DNA from: Ilex aquifolium
Taxonomy: Eukaryota > Streptophyta > Magnoliopsida > Aquifoliales > Aquifoliaceae
Reading direction: 5' to 3'
Length of the DNA: 64,000 bases
Assembly (NCBI GenBank): GCA_951799425.1
Contig: OX637394.1
Coordinates: forward strand, 17,169,001-17,233,000
Below the pieces are notes generated by a model that saw nothing but the letters and a program-made list of their open reading frames with translations, made no database searches and was not told the origin of the DNA. Position numbers and translations under genes: made by a program. Of this stretch, positions 32,331 through 44,230 are shown in pieces (the stretch's first letter is position 1; each line of letters opens with the position of its first letter).

Positions 32331-35300
32331 AGGGAATCCAAGTCTCTCACAATGATCATCTAGTCTTAACCATGATGGTAGCCAACTACCAGGTTAAGAG
32401 AGTTTTGGTCGACAACGGCAGTTCAGCCGAAATCCTGTTCGCACCAACCTTTGACAGCCTCTACCTTGGCAGGGAGATATTGTAACCCGTCAGGACTCCA
32501 CTTGTTGGCTTCTCAAGGGAAAGAGTTTATCCTTTGGGTTCTATCACCTTGTCAGTTATAGCAGGAACAGCGTCAAGAAGTTCCACCATCATGATGAACT
32601 TCTTTGTATTGGACTGTCCCTCCACTTACAACATCATTCTTGGACGTCCCGCACTCAACACCCTAAGGGCAGTGTCGTCCACCTACCACCTACTCCTCCG
32701 TTTCTCAACCCCTAGTGGAATCGAAGAAGTCAAAGGAGACCAGGTCTCTGCTAGAGAATGCTACGTGGCCTCTATGAGGGTCAAGAGGCCACATGAGACC
32801 CTCCAAGTCGACGTATCGGACCCTCGGGATGACAGCACCTTGGAGAGAGGGGAACCAGCAGAAGAACTTCAGCCAGTAGAACTAGACGAGAGCCTTCTAG
32901 AGAGGAGAGTCTATATAGGCTCCTCACTTTCCCATGAGTAAGCATCCCACTTGGTAGACTTCCTCAAGTGGAACATGGATGTTTTGGCCTGATCCCACGA
33001 AGATCTAGAGGGAATCAACCTTGAAGTGGCCATCCACCAGCTCAATGTGGACCCCATGTACAAACCAGTCTGCCAAAAATTGAGGAATATAAGTGCTGAG
33101 AAAGGCCAAGTCATGGAGAAGGAAGTGGGGAAGCTACTAGCAAACGGGTCAGTAGGGCAGGTAGCCTACCCGGATTGGCTATCAAACGTGGTGATGGTTA
33201 GGAAGGCTAACTGGAAGTGGCGCCTCTGCGTGGACTTCACAAAGCTCAATAAAGTCTGTCCCAAAGACAATTATCCACTCCCACGCATCGACCTCCTTAT
33301 TGATGCCACTGTAGGACACGAGCCCCTGAGTTTTCTGGATGCTTACTCTGGGTATAACCAGATTACCCTAGATCAGGAGAAAATCTCATTCATCACCCCG
33401 AAGGGCACTTACTGTTATAGGATGATGTCTTTCGGACTTAGGAACGCCGGAGCCATATACCAGTGCCTCGTCAACAAAATGTTCGAGGCTCAGATTGGGA
33501 AGACCATGGAAGTCTACGTGGACGACATGTTAGTGAAAATCATGGCCGCGCCAGACCACGTGACACATCTCCAGGAGCCCTTTAGCATCCTGAGAGCCTA
33601 CATGATGAAGCTGAACCTTGAAAAATGTGTCTTCGGCGTTTGTTCAAGGAAATTCTTAGGTTTAATAGTCAAAAAAAGGGGTATTGAGGCCAATCCAGAA
33701 AAAATCAGAGTTATCTTGGAGATGAAGTCCCCAGCCTCTATGAAGGAGGTTCATCGCCTTAACAAGAGGATAGCAACCCTCAACAAGTTTGTTTCAAAGT
33801 CAATAGAAAAATGTCTGCCTTTCTTCAGAATCCTCCACAAATCTTTCCAGTGGGGACCAGATGCAGATGAGGCCTTCCAAAAGTTAAAAGCCTACCTCAT
33901 TACACCCCCTTGCTCTCCCATGCTGTACCAGGAGATACCTTGTACCTCTATCTCTCCTCCTCGTCCTCTGACATGAGCTCTGTCCTTGTTAGGGAGGATG
34001 GAGGCGTCCAAAAGCCTGTGTACTATGTAAGCAGGGCATATCAAGGAGCGAAGGTAAGATACTCAGAGCTTGAGAAGTTGGCTCTCGCATTTGTGACTCT
34101 GCCAGACGCCTACGCCATTACTTTTAGAGTCATACCATCATAGTTATTACAGATCAATCACTCAAGAGAATCTTGGGAAAGCCTGACATGTCCGGCCGAC
34201 TACTTAAATGGGCCGCCGAGTGAGTGAGTTCGACGTACTGTACCAAGCGAGGGCAGCCATAAAAGCGCAAGTAGTTGCGGACTTCGTGGTCGAGTTTATG
34301 CCACCATAGGAACCCCAGGGTGAAGCACCATACGCCCCTGCCCTCGCCTGCTCAGTACATAGTGCCTCCAATCATTATGAGGCAAGCCCAGTCATTATCC
34401 TCAGAAAACCTAACGTCCTGGAGACAGCCCCTCAAGGCCCTGAAGACCAGACCCCGAGGCCAGAAGCCTCCACCTCCCTTGTACCTGCTCCACCAGATCC
34501 CTCAGTGCCCTTCCTGCCCACGCCTCAGTCTACTATACCATGTTGGAGACTGCATATTGATGGGTCTTCCACTAGTGAGGGTTGTGGCACAGGACTGGTA
34601 CTGATTAGCCCCCACGTCACTTCACTCAAGTACGATGTCTCCCTCCACTTTGCGACATCAAACAACCAAGCTGAATATGAGGCCCTCATATCAGGCTTGA
34701 AGGTTGCGATGGTGATGGAAGTCCACTGCTTGACAGCTTACAACGACTCACAGCTGATAGTCAATCAAGTAAAGGGAGACTTCAAAGCGAAGGAGAAAAA
34801 GATGTAGGAATTTCTGTCAATGGTCCAAGCTTTATTGAAAAAAATTAACCACTTCTAGATCCACCACGTGCCTAGATAGGAGAATGTCATGGTAGACTCC
34901 CTCGCCAAGTTCGCATCTGCCAACATACTCGTGGGTCTAACATTGACAGGCCATCAGTTTGAGCTAAGCACGCTCAAGGCAGAGGATGACGATGTTAATT
35001 GTACATCCTCTGAAGCCAACTGGATGACACCCATCTGAGTCTACCTAGAGGAAGGTGCTCTCCCAAACAACCCAGTGGAAGCCAAAAAGTTGAGAATGAG
35101 AGCGTCTAGGTATGTCATCTTACAAAACACCATCTATAAGAAAAGTTATTCACTGTCACTACTCTGTTGTCTTACCCCTGAGGAAGTCGATTATGCCATG
35201 AGAAAAATCCACGAGTGGATATGTGAGAATCACTTAGGAGGGCGTGTACTGGCTCATAAAGCAGTAAGGCAAGGCTATTACTGGCCTAGCATGATCAGAT

Positions 35301-36253
35301 ACACCCGTGAGTTTGTAAGGAAGTCTGGCAATTGCCAGCGCTTCGCAACTGTACCCAGACAACCACCAGAAGAGCTCACCACAATCTAGAGTATGTGGCC
35401 CTTCTTCATGTGGGGGGATCGACATCCTAGGTTCTCTACCCATGAGTCGGGGCCAATGCAAATTTGTGGTGGTAGTCATCGACTACTTCACTAAATGGGC
35501 AGAACCTGACGCCTTAGCCAGGATAACAGACCAGAATGTGAAAGACTTCATTTGGAGGAGCATAGTCTGCCGCTTCAAAATACCTCATGCAATTGTAAGC
35601 GATAACGCTAAGCAGTTTGACAATAACTCCTTAACAACTTATGCGCTAACCTACAGATCAAGCAGTCCCACTCCAGCTCAGCTCATCCACAGGCGAACGG
35701 ACAGACGTAGGTCACTATGAGAACCATCCTCCGTAACTTGAAAACCAGATTGGAGAGTGTGAAGGGGCGATGGGTGGACGAACTCCTAGGAATACTATGG
35801 GCTTACCGAACAACGCCAAGAAGCCCCACGAGTGAGACTCCTTTTTCCTTAGCCTATGGGAGAAAGACAATCATACCGGTCGAGATTGGGGTACAATCTC
35901 TTAGGGTTCAACACCATGACCTTACCACTAATGAAGAAGGCCTCCGCATCAACCTCGACTTGGTAGAGGAGAGGGAGATAGTCATGCTCAGAAATGCAGA
36001 GTACAAGCGTCGCATGACCAAGTACTACAACTCGAGGGTGAATCCTCGCTCCTTCTTGCCCGGGGACCTAGTCCTCAAAAAGGTCACCTTATCTACCAAG
36101 GATTCTCGAGAAAGGAAGCTAGGACCTAACTAGGAAGGACCCTACACGGTCGCAGAAGTTGTAAGACCGGACACCTACAAAATTCAGAACTCTGAGGGAA
36201 AAGTTCTGGCCCATCCATGGAACGAAAAGCACCTGAAGAAATATTACCAATAG
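32331..36253 (+). mobile_element. Protease, RT, dual RNase H and integrase region (fossil)
   Basis: Protease (VDNGSSAEILF), RT (WRLCVDFTKLNKVCPKDNYP, YVDDMLVK near 33520), Gypsy RNase H (KPVYYVSRAYQGAKVRYSE), second RNase H (HIDGSSTSEGCGTGLVL, NNQAEYEALISGLK) and integrase (HLGGRVLAHKAVRQGYYWP, DYFTKWAEPDALA, LLGILWAYRTTPRSPTSETP) in the Tat order. The last readable words are HPWNEKHLKKYYQ. The region is broken. Confidence 0.82.
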
Positions 36254-36482
36254 TTGGGGGCAAGACAGTGGGTGCATAAGTCAGTAGTCACCATTTAAAT
36301 TATCTCTTGTTGTTTTAGTCAATTTTCGTTCTTATCCACTTCAAATTATGAAATAAAATTTCGCAAGACTTTGTCTTTTTCAAAAGTTGTATCTCATTCC
36401 ATAGAAGTTCATAAACTATTTACAAAAGATAAAACATGCCTAGCAACAAAAACACGTAGATAAAAATATCATCCTCCTGACA

Positions 36483-38420
36483 TCACTCACTGCTCCCCAA
36501 TCCGCTCCCATGAAAGCTCTCCTTCTCGTCATCAGTTCTTGGTGCCTCGTAGGGAACGAAGCCAAAAAAGTCATCGGCAGGAAAAGCTAGTGAGACCTTC
36601 TCCTTAAGTTCCTTGTAACCATCGATAAAGGCGCCTGCTACAGCCCTTTCAGCAACATTCCTCTTCTTCTCCATCTCAACTGATTGAGCCTCTGCCTTGG
36701 TAGCTCTCTCAAGAGTTGCTCGAAGGTCAGCCTCTACCACGGCAGCCCTCTCCTGAGCTATCCGTAACTCGGCCTCAACTCCGGCGGCCCTTTCACGGGA
36801 CACTCGCAACTCTATCTCTGCTCTCATGCAGACAGCCTTCCTATCAGCCTCCAGCTAGGCGGCCCTCTCACGGGATGCCAAAAGCTCGATCTCAAGGGGC
36901 ACAACTCTTTCATGTGCTAGCCTCAACTACTCCTCAACAGCCTCTCGCGCCTCAGCTGCTCCTCAACAGCCTCTCGTGCCTGCCTCTCTGCTGTCAGATC
37001 TCTGAATGCCTTTTCGAGCTTCATCGTACTTGAAAAAAGACAGGGGAAAGCAGTAGCCACCTACATGCATTCGAAAGGCAGAACATGAAAAAAAGAAGTC
37101 AGGTATAAGATTAAAGCTAAATAAAAGACATACCATAGCAAAGTCCTCCATTGTAGTGTCAATGATGCCCTCTAGGCCTCGAGAACCGACCTCTTGGATC
37201 TCTGCAATGGTCACAAACCCCTAAAGTCGCTCCTTGGCCAGATTCACATCCTGCAACATGGATACTGAACCATTGCTAGAAGCAGGGCGGCTAGGTGAAG
37301 CTCCAGTCCTCATAGGAGACTGCTCTGGGGCCTCAATCCCCACGATCGTACTAGGACTAGCTTTGGAATGCGAAGGAATAACAACCGGGGAAGAAGTGGG
37401 GGGATCACCGGGTCCCGCCTCCCGGGGATTAACCTGGCCAGCATACCTCGGCTAAGAAGTGCTGGGGGCATCAAACTTCACCCTCTTAGAGGAAGGAGGG
37501 GAAAATGACACCCTAGAAGCGTAAAGAGCCTCCACCATCATTCTATCAACAGAAGGGCATGCGGCGTTGGTGTAAGAAAAAGAGCCTATGAAGTCACAAC
37601 CATCAAAAGTCTATTGGAAGGATCAAATACATTTTCTCTTCTGCCTAGGGGAGACTTTGGGACGACCCGAGACGAACATGATGGCTGAAAAATCCTTGAA
37701 AGGATGATCTCGCACGACCTGGATGGAGTTGCAAAGAAACCAAACACACAATAAGAACAGATACGTAATGGCTATATGTAAAATTAAAAGTGAAATTCTT
37801 ACCTAACTTGGTCCTCGGAATAGTGTTCCATCTTGAAAGCACCAAGTCACGGTCTCCCTCAGCGGCCCACTCTCCTCCGACGAAGAAGAACCTAGACTTT
37901 CAGCTGTGAGGGTAGTCAGTAATAAATCTTTCTGACCTCAAGGCAAGATGATACCACCTTTGATGAGGAGTAGGGTTCTCCAAAAGCACGTACGAAGTCA
38001 AAAACTCCTTGAAATGGGGAGGAACATCAGCACTGTGAACTAGTCGTCATAATGAAAAGAATGCCATGATCACTCTCCACCCTGTTAGGAGTCAACCTCC
38101 CTAGAGCCAGTGAAAGGTGTCCCAGAATTCGACAGATGGGTCTGGGTATCGAAAACCTCGAACCTGCCTCCAAAACGTCCTTGTAAAAACCAATCTCCCC
38201 AAAAGAGTCAAACACACATCGGCTCGTCCCCCTCGGCTCGACGACACATAATAGCGGGAGGTATGTGGTACAACGATATAATGCAAGCAACGTCATCATC
38301 GCAATCGATTGAGCTAAAAATAGAGTTTACCTTCGAACTATCACCCGTAGCGATCCCCCTGCCTCGCTGAGAGCCTTATGTAGCAACCTTCATCATGTCC
38401 TTGTCAAAGTGGATACCTGC
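36483..38420 (-). mobile_element. Antisense reading frame of the old element (fossil)
   Basis: On the minus strand, the part nearest integrase encodes a coiled coil rich in Ala/Glu/Arg heptads (RERAAGVEAELRIAQERAAVVEADLRATLERA, shown in pieces at 36483-36827). Farther upstream are blocks such as RFFFVGGEWA and LSRWNTIPRTKLG. Position, strand, coiled-coil end and a FFFVGGEW / LLILGGQWE-type block match the antisense frame at 17360-19764. It is broken. Confidence 0.65.
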
Positions 38421-38689
38421 CAAAAACATAACCAAGTCAGAATCAAAGTAAATGTCAAAGGAATACCAGCGTCAAAGCAAGGCGAGCTGAGTCCTCGCAT
38501 AGTCGAAAATACAAAAAGACACATGTAAAATCTACTTTTTTGCGGTTAAAGTTCAAATTCTGTGAGAATGAAGCATTTTTTGAAAAAATTTGGTGCCCAA
38601 AACGTCGTAGATCTCGAAAAAATACTTAGATTCAAATTTTTTTTTTACCTCAAACGGACAACCAAGTGCAAAGTTATGGTCGTTCGAAA

Positions 38690-39250
38690 TTTTGTCATGC
38701 TAGTGCCCAGGGGCGTCGCCCAGTTAGCCCACTAGCCACTGACGTCGCCTCCTCTCGCAAAGGGACCCACCAGCAATGGCGTTGCCACCAGATCCGTCGC
38801 CATGGATACCTACACCTTGGGCGCCGCCACCCAACATGCAACCCAAGTGGTCGTCGGCGCCGCCTAGGTCCCCGTTTGAACAGCCTCCCATACCTCCAAC
38901 CTTTGAGGCGTCGCCAAGCGCCCCATGGGCATCGCCAAATGTCCCATGGGCATCGCCTCTCAACTCTTCGCGAAGACCAGGACTTCTCTCCAAGCATCGC
39001 CATCCTCCTGGTCCCGCCTCCCTCATGGGCGCCATCTCCATCAATTCCTCGCCTTGAGGCATCACATGTATCTCCTACGACTGAGGCACCATCTCCTAGC
39101 GCCGCCATGACATTACTTGCACACGCCATATCCCTCGCCTAAGGCGTTGCACGCGGAGCAGCTAGTGCCGCCTCTGCCTAGTTGGCGTCGCCCCTCCTCG
39201 CTAGACCAGCACTATCCGACTTTTCCTTCGATTTCCCTTTGGTCTCCATG
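38690..39250. repeat. GC-rich stretch of GCGTCGCC-type words
   Basis: Irregular repeats of GGCGTCGCC / GCATCGCC / GGCGCCGCC and CCCATGGGCATCGCC, within the old Gypsy element between the antisense frame and the 3' LTR. Long frames here on both strands follow from the base composition and are not taken as genes. Confidence 0.6.
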
Positions 39251-39617
39251 GCTTACTTCACTTTGCAATCAAATGAGGGGAAATTTAAACCCAATCCAAA
39301 AAATGGTAAAAGATGAATAGCCACTAGATCTATGAATGCCTACGTTTGAAAGCCCTAGAAGGACGTTTCCTTATCGCAAGAAGGGAACTTTGGTATGAAC
39401 AGGAGGAGCTTGGTGGAGGGCCCAATAAAAAAGATATTGATAATTACAACGGGTGACTAGCAATGGAGTTTGTTAAGTAAAAAAGGAAATTTTATAGAGC
39501 ATAGAAATGAGAAGCAGAAGAGGCTACCGTGAGGAACAAGAAACCCTTATCTGTCCAAAGGCTTACTTATGTCCTCAATTTCCTTGACACCACAAGGACT
39601 TGGGGCATGGGTGGCAA

Positions 39618-40145
39618 TGACGAGCCCAAGCCCATATCAGTCGCAAGGCAGGTTAAGCCAAGTTCGTGAATTCGGCACAGTCCAAGGTCCAAGGAGTCCA
39701 AGAAGATTAGAGCACGTGGGGAATAATCATTGGAATAGCCACTCTCGAAGATAAAGACAATCTTTAATTGTACCTATCCTTAGCTGTAGCTATCCTCCCC
39801 GAAGAATTAGTATATTTACCTTCACGTCACTGCCTCAACTCAGGCTCTGTGCTTATAAATTTTAAGCTCTCTCTACATGAGATGACATCTCTTTACACAC
39901 CTCTACATAGCTATCACTCTCATAGCTATCATACCTCTCTCAGAGCTCTCTCTCTCTCACTTTACTTTATTAATAAAGGTTTTTGGTTACCGTTGCCGTT
40001 TTCGAAGTGGAGTAGGTCTCCATGAGCGAACCACCATATATCTGTGTGTTGATCCAATATTTGTCTTTTACTATTGATTGTTTCATTAATTATTCTGCAT
40101 TACACACTCGACTGTTGATTGGGTATAAATCTATTTTGTGCATCA
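39618..40145 (+). repeat. 3' LTR of the old Gypsy/Tat element
   Basis: TGACGAGCCCAAG...TGCATCA, preceded by the purine-rich GGGGCATGGGTGG. It aligns along its whole length to the LTR at 30049 with roughly 10 percent differences. Confidence 0.85.
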
Positions 40146-41326
40146 TCAATAGGTACTTAAGTTAAATGTCATAGTATATTTAGCACATTTAACCTTTTTA
40201 ACTTGTGTCAACATTGTTGCATTTAAAAGAAATATAACTTGCCGTGATAGACCGTCTTGTGAGGAATTTCTGTCGTGTTTTAGAATGAAGACTAGCTGGG
40301 ACAGGTTTGCCAAGGGAATTTTGTTTTGAAGGCCTAGGTCAGCATGTGGAAAATGCTACATTACTGTCGTCCGAACCGGTATTAAAAATTATAATTTTTT
40401 AATAATAAGTTATAATTTTTTAAGGATAAATTATAACATTTTTTTGGTCATTAGTTACAATTTCAAAGATCATGACCGATCATAGGAGATTAGGATTGAT
40501 ACTGAGATTTTCATGATTGATCATGACTTTTTATTGAACAGTTGTAACTATTCTTTTCAAAATTGTAATTTTATTATAAAAAATGGTAAGCAGTGGTACC
40601 GATATCAATTTTTTTTTTTGGTACCATAGAACCCTTTCCCTATTAAAGATATTTTATGACAAGGAAAAAAATAAATTTTTTTTTTTGATTTGAATATGGA
40701 ACCGAATTTTTTTTTGGTACCGTACCTCCAAAATTTACTACTTCAACGAGTGTTTTTATAATTTTTATGGGTCATTTTACAATAAAAAAACTTATCACTT
40801 TTATAGGTAATTTATCACTTTTGTATGTATTTTTATTACTGTTATGAATGGTTTTACTATTATTATAATAAATATTTTTATCACTTTTCTTCGTTATCAC
40901 AATAAAAAAAAAATAATAACAATTAAAAATACTCAAATATCACAAATATCCGCAACAAATCTCCACCATGACTTATGTAACCACCAAGCCATCAAAACCA
41001 AAATGAATACAACTTGTTGCCTTCTCTAGAATAGAAAACATATTAAATCTTTATCAGCGCTGAACAAAGTATCTTATAAAAAACTTTTGTCAAATCATTC
41101 TGCCAAAGCAACAATATATAATTGGATCCGCCATAAGGTGAAATTATTATGATCACCAATTTTTTTTAAATAATATAATTAAATAAAAAAATAAATATAA
41201 ATTATTATAAGAAGTGGTGGAAGATTTCGCGGGGTGCCATTTCCTTATTCATTTCATCTTTGTTGACTTCAAATTTGCATTTGGGGTAGTTTCCTCCTTG
41301 GAAAGTATGTATGAATATTTTAGATA
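40146..41326. other. AT-rich intergenic stretch, no gene seen
   Basis: Very AT-rich, with TATAATTTTT words near 40390-40450 and T/A homopolymers near 40610-40700. Short frames without domains. Confidence 0.45.
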
Positions 41327-41666
41327 TCTATATAATAAAATAATTAGGTATTTGAAATTTTATCACATACATATTTTCTCTCCCAAAATTATATTATCAC
41401 CCATATTTAAAATTTAATAAATTTGTAGTTTAATATAATTTTTATTTCAAATATTATTTATACGCGATTGTATATACATGTTAAAAAAATTTGTCAGATT
41501 ACGTATTTTTGTCGATATTTTCAAAAAAAAATAATGGGGGAAAAATAAATTTTAAACGATGTAATCAAATAAATAAATAAAAAATATTATTTAATATAAT
41601 GAAATTAATTTTTTGAACGTTCGAATTTTATATTTTATCGCATCTTCAAGCACGAGTTATCACTAA
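41327..41666 (+). mobile_element. Short Helitron, decayed 3' end
   Basis: Starts TCTATATAATAAAATAATT after an A and ends CTAA before a T (CTRR consensus). The sub-terminal hairpin (GCATC-TTCA-AGCAC) is weakened by mismatches. It shares order and words with the copy at 42174-42463 across its length. Confidence 0.6.
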
Positions 41667-42173
41667 TCTCTTAATGCGTCACTTGTAATAATTGCACGTC
41701 TGAGTAGGTTCGCCGAAGCTAATAGTTGCTTATTTGACCTTATTTAATTGAGTTGACTTGACTCTGTGTAGATTACGACATAGCATTTATTGATTATTAT
41801 AACGAAGTTTTCCTCCTGTCCCAACCTAACGAAAAATTTATCTAATATTTATATTTATTCTATTTATAAATGTCAGACTCTATAAAAAAATCATAATTTT
41901 TTATTTTATTCTTAATTATAATGATAAAATCAATTATGCCTACTTATATACCTTCATCCAAGTTTTGTTTTTTTACTATTATTCGACTTTCAACTCATTC
42001 AAAACTCGTTTATAAGTATTTCTAAATTATTTTGAACTCATTTATTAATAGTTCATTTACATATAATTTTTTATATCTATATGAGCAAGTAAAGTCGTAT
42101 ATATGTTAAATTATTATATATATTATTAGATTAAATTTCTTGATCAAATATATGTTATGTACATTTTTTGGTA
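41667..42173. other. AT-rich spacer between Helitrons
   Basis: No coding signal. AT-rich, no repeat end identified. Confidence 0.4.
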
Positions 42174-42463
42174 TCTATATAATAAGATAGCTCACAACTT
42201 GAATTTTATTTCCTACACATTTTTCCTCCGAAAAAATCACATCACTCATTTTTATCACATACGCAATTATTTTAATATTTGATTAATTTATAGTTGAATA
42301 TAATTTTTATTTTAAATATTATCCATAGATGATAGTATACATATGTTGAAATTTTTTTATCGAATTATGTATTTGAAAAATTATTATTTAATATAGTGGG
42401 ATATATTTTTTTGGCGCTTGAATTTTATGTTTTATTGTGTCTTTAGACACAGGTTATGACTAG
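42174..42463 (+). mobile_element. Short Helitron with a perfect 3' hairpin
   Basis: Starts TCTATATAATAAGATAGCT after an A and ends CTAG before a T. The hairpin GTGTC-TTTA-GACAC (42437-42450) lies nine bases before CTAG. It is 290 bp, non-autonomous, and related to the copy at 41327. Confidence 0.78.
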
Positions 42464-42483
42464 TACAATAATATTATAAGTAA

Positions 42484-42602
42484 TCAAATCACTCTGTTTA
42501 ACAAAATAAAAATTAATAATTGTATAAATTAATAATTATATTTTTTATAAAAATAATATTATTTAAATTTATTTACGTGCAAGGCATGTCGTGCATTGCT
42601 AG
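42484..42602 (+). mobile_element. Possible very short Helitron
   Basis: Ends GTGCATTGCTAG before T, with CGTGCAAGGCATG upstream as an imperfect hairpin, a common plant Helitron 3' end. The 5' end (TCAAATCAC after A) is only a guess. Confidence 0.4.
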
Positions 42603-42744
42603 TTATAATTAAGAAAAAGAATTTTCAACTTATAAAAACACAATAACGAACAAGATTGATCCAATCTTCATTTACTTTGATCCAATGGTACAAAATTCAT
42701 TCTATAATATTTCTTCCGCCCCAAAACATAAATTTATCTGCACA

Positions 42745-43358
42745 TCTATATAATAAAGTAGCTTACAATTCAAATTTCAAAAGATAAACAAAATAATTTT
42801 TGCTATTCGCGGTTGAGATCACTTTAAATTTTACTTTAAAGTTAATCTTACGGTTAATATTAACACTCTAAATTTAACAGGAAAAATAGACCCCTAAAGA
42901 TGTGTTTGGATTGATTTTTTAAAAGTACTTCTAGAAATTATTTCTCATAAGTACTTTAAAATAAATAATAGTATTTGAAACTGCCCTACCACTATCTCTA
43001 CCACCACCACCGCCGCCACCACCGCCGTCGCCGCCACCACTACCTTTACCACCACCACCACTGTCGCCACCACTACCTTTACCTCCACCACCGCCGCCGC
43101 CCACACCACCACCGCTGCCGCCACCCTCGCCACCACCCTCCTCACCGCCACCACCATGGTCATTGTCACCCACCACAACCATCACCGTCTCCTACCACCA
43201 CCACTGCCGCCCACCACCTCTCACCCCACTACAAACCGATGCTTAAATTTCTTTATTTCTTCTCTATATTTGTGATTTAATGTTGGATATGAATACAAAT
43301 ATGTTTATTATTTACCATTTTTTATTACAATGTGCCTTCAGGCACAGACAATAACTAG
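42745..43358 (+). mobile_element. Non-autonomous Helitron, second copy with a triplet-repeat core
   Basis: Starts TCTATATAATAAAGTAGCT after A (42744), ends CTAG before T (43359), with hairpin GTGCC-TTCA-GGCAC (43332-43345). It is homologous to 13771-14562 over both flanks, with a shorter CCACCR-type core (about 43000-43215). No Rep/helicase. Confidence 0.82.
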
Positions 43359-43555
43359 TCTATTAATATCAGACAACTCAATCAACGTATTTCCCAATGT
43401 CAAATAATCTCATATATCCACACCTACCTCTTTTTTTATTTTTATTTTAATTTATATAATTAAAAAAATTAAATTATTTTTTAAAATACAAATATTACAA
43501 TATCAATTCAATTTTTAATATTGTACATTATTTTTAGATACATGATTATTGCTAG
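43359..43555 (+). mobile_element. Helitron remnant abutting the previous copy
   Basis: TCTATTAATATCAG starts directly at the last base of the preceding Helitron, and CTAG ends at 43555 after TTTTTAGATAC-type decayed hairpin sequence. If real, the copy at 42745 inserted exactly at this element's 5' A|T junction. Confidence 0.45.
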
Positions 43556-43559
43556 TACA

Positions 43560-43952
43560 TCAATAAAGTTTGCAACTTCAAATAGTATCGAGTGTTTAAT
43601 CCGCATCTTTTATTTCACCATCTAGATGCTTGGAAAAAACCTAAATGCATGAAAGAATTCTGTAAACCTAATTCAATAAAAAGATCTAGACAAGCTCAAT
43701 TTCAATTACTCAAATTACATCAAGATCAATCATTCAAAGTTAAATGCATTATATTCTCAATTTCAATCTAAAAACATTATTTTCTTTGTACGGTCTTCAA
43801 TGCCAAATAAGTCAACCAACACACTTACTTCTTTTCTCTCTCCCCTATTTTTTTTTGATTACTTTAATGTTAAATAGTATAAATATTGCACGATTAATAC
43901 TCGATATTTAGTTTACAGAGTGTCTTCGGGCGATGCCCCGTGTTATTTCTAG
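43560..43952 (+). mobile_element. Short Helitron next to the PAG1 promoter
   Basis: Starts TCAATAAAGTTTGCAACTTC after A, similar to the 5' ends of the neighbouring copies. It ends TTTCTAG before T, with a GGGC-GAT-GCCC hairpin (43928-43938) about ten bases earlier. The 3' end is clear; the 5' end is less sure. Confidence 0.6.
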
Positions 43953-44230
43953 TGGCATAATGGTTGAGTTGGGTCTGGGCCTAAGATAACACAATTGGGT
44001 TACGTACATGCCGGGGGCGGGGCTTAAAAACCAAACAAGCCCAATACCCAAAAAGAAAGTTACGAAGCCCTACTATTATCAGTACGACAGTCTCTCACAA
44101 TTGGGGCTTTATTTTCCATTTCTTGAGATCCAAGACAACAGAGTTGCTTTTTAACAGTTTGAGCAGAGGAAGAAGATCGATCGAACAAGCTTATCACTAG
44201 GAAGAGGAGAGAGAATTAGGGTTAGGAAGA
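43953..44230 (+). promoter_or_regulatory. PAG1 promoter and 5' untranslated region
   Basis: The 278 bp between the last Helitron and the PAG1 ATG hold TGGGCC (43976-43981) and AGCCCA (44038-44043, the reverse of TGGGCT). These are site II-type motifs usual in promoters of plant housekeeping genes. A GGGGGCGGGG run lies near 44022. No clear TATA box was seen. The purine-rich stretch just before the ATG is a likely leader. Confidence 0.6.

Larger units (their letters stand above)
30049..40145 (+). mobile_element. Gypsy element, Tat lineage, old and decayed
   Basis: A 10.1 kb element with LTRs 30049-30584 and 39618-40145, primer site TGGCGTCATCTGTGGGAA (30591-30608), gag, protease, RT, dual RNase H and integrase on the plus strand, then an opposite-strand frame before the 3' LTR. 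The LTRs differ at roughly 10 percent of aligned sites plus indels, so it is several times older than the element at 15715. The coding part is broken, with well over a dozen breaks, and the decay seems weighted to C-to-T type changes as expected for methylated repeats. The 5-bp flanks do not match, so the duplication has been lost or the element is recombinant. Confidence 0.88.

Noticed and set aside
38666-39142. 158- and 144-residue frames on opposite strands
   Set aside because: They overlap each other in a GC-rich GCGTCGCC-type repeat inside the old Gypsy element; no domain.
42931-43280. Gly-, Val- or His-rich frames on both strands
   Set aside because: Same cause as above, in the second Helitron copy.
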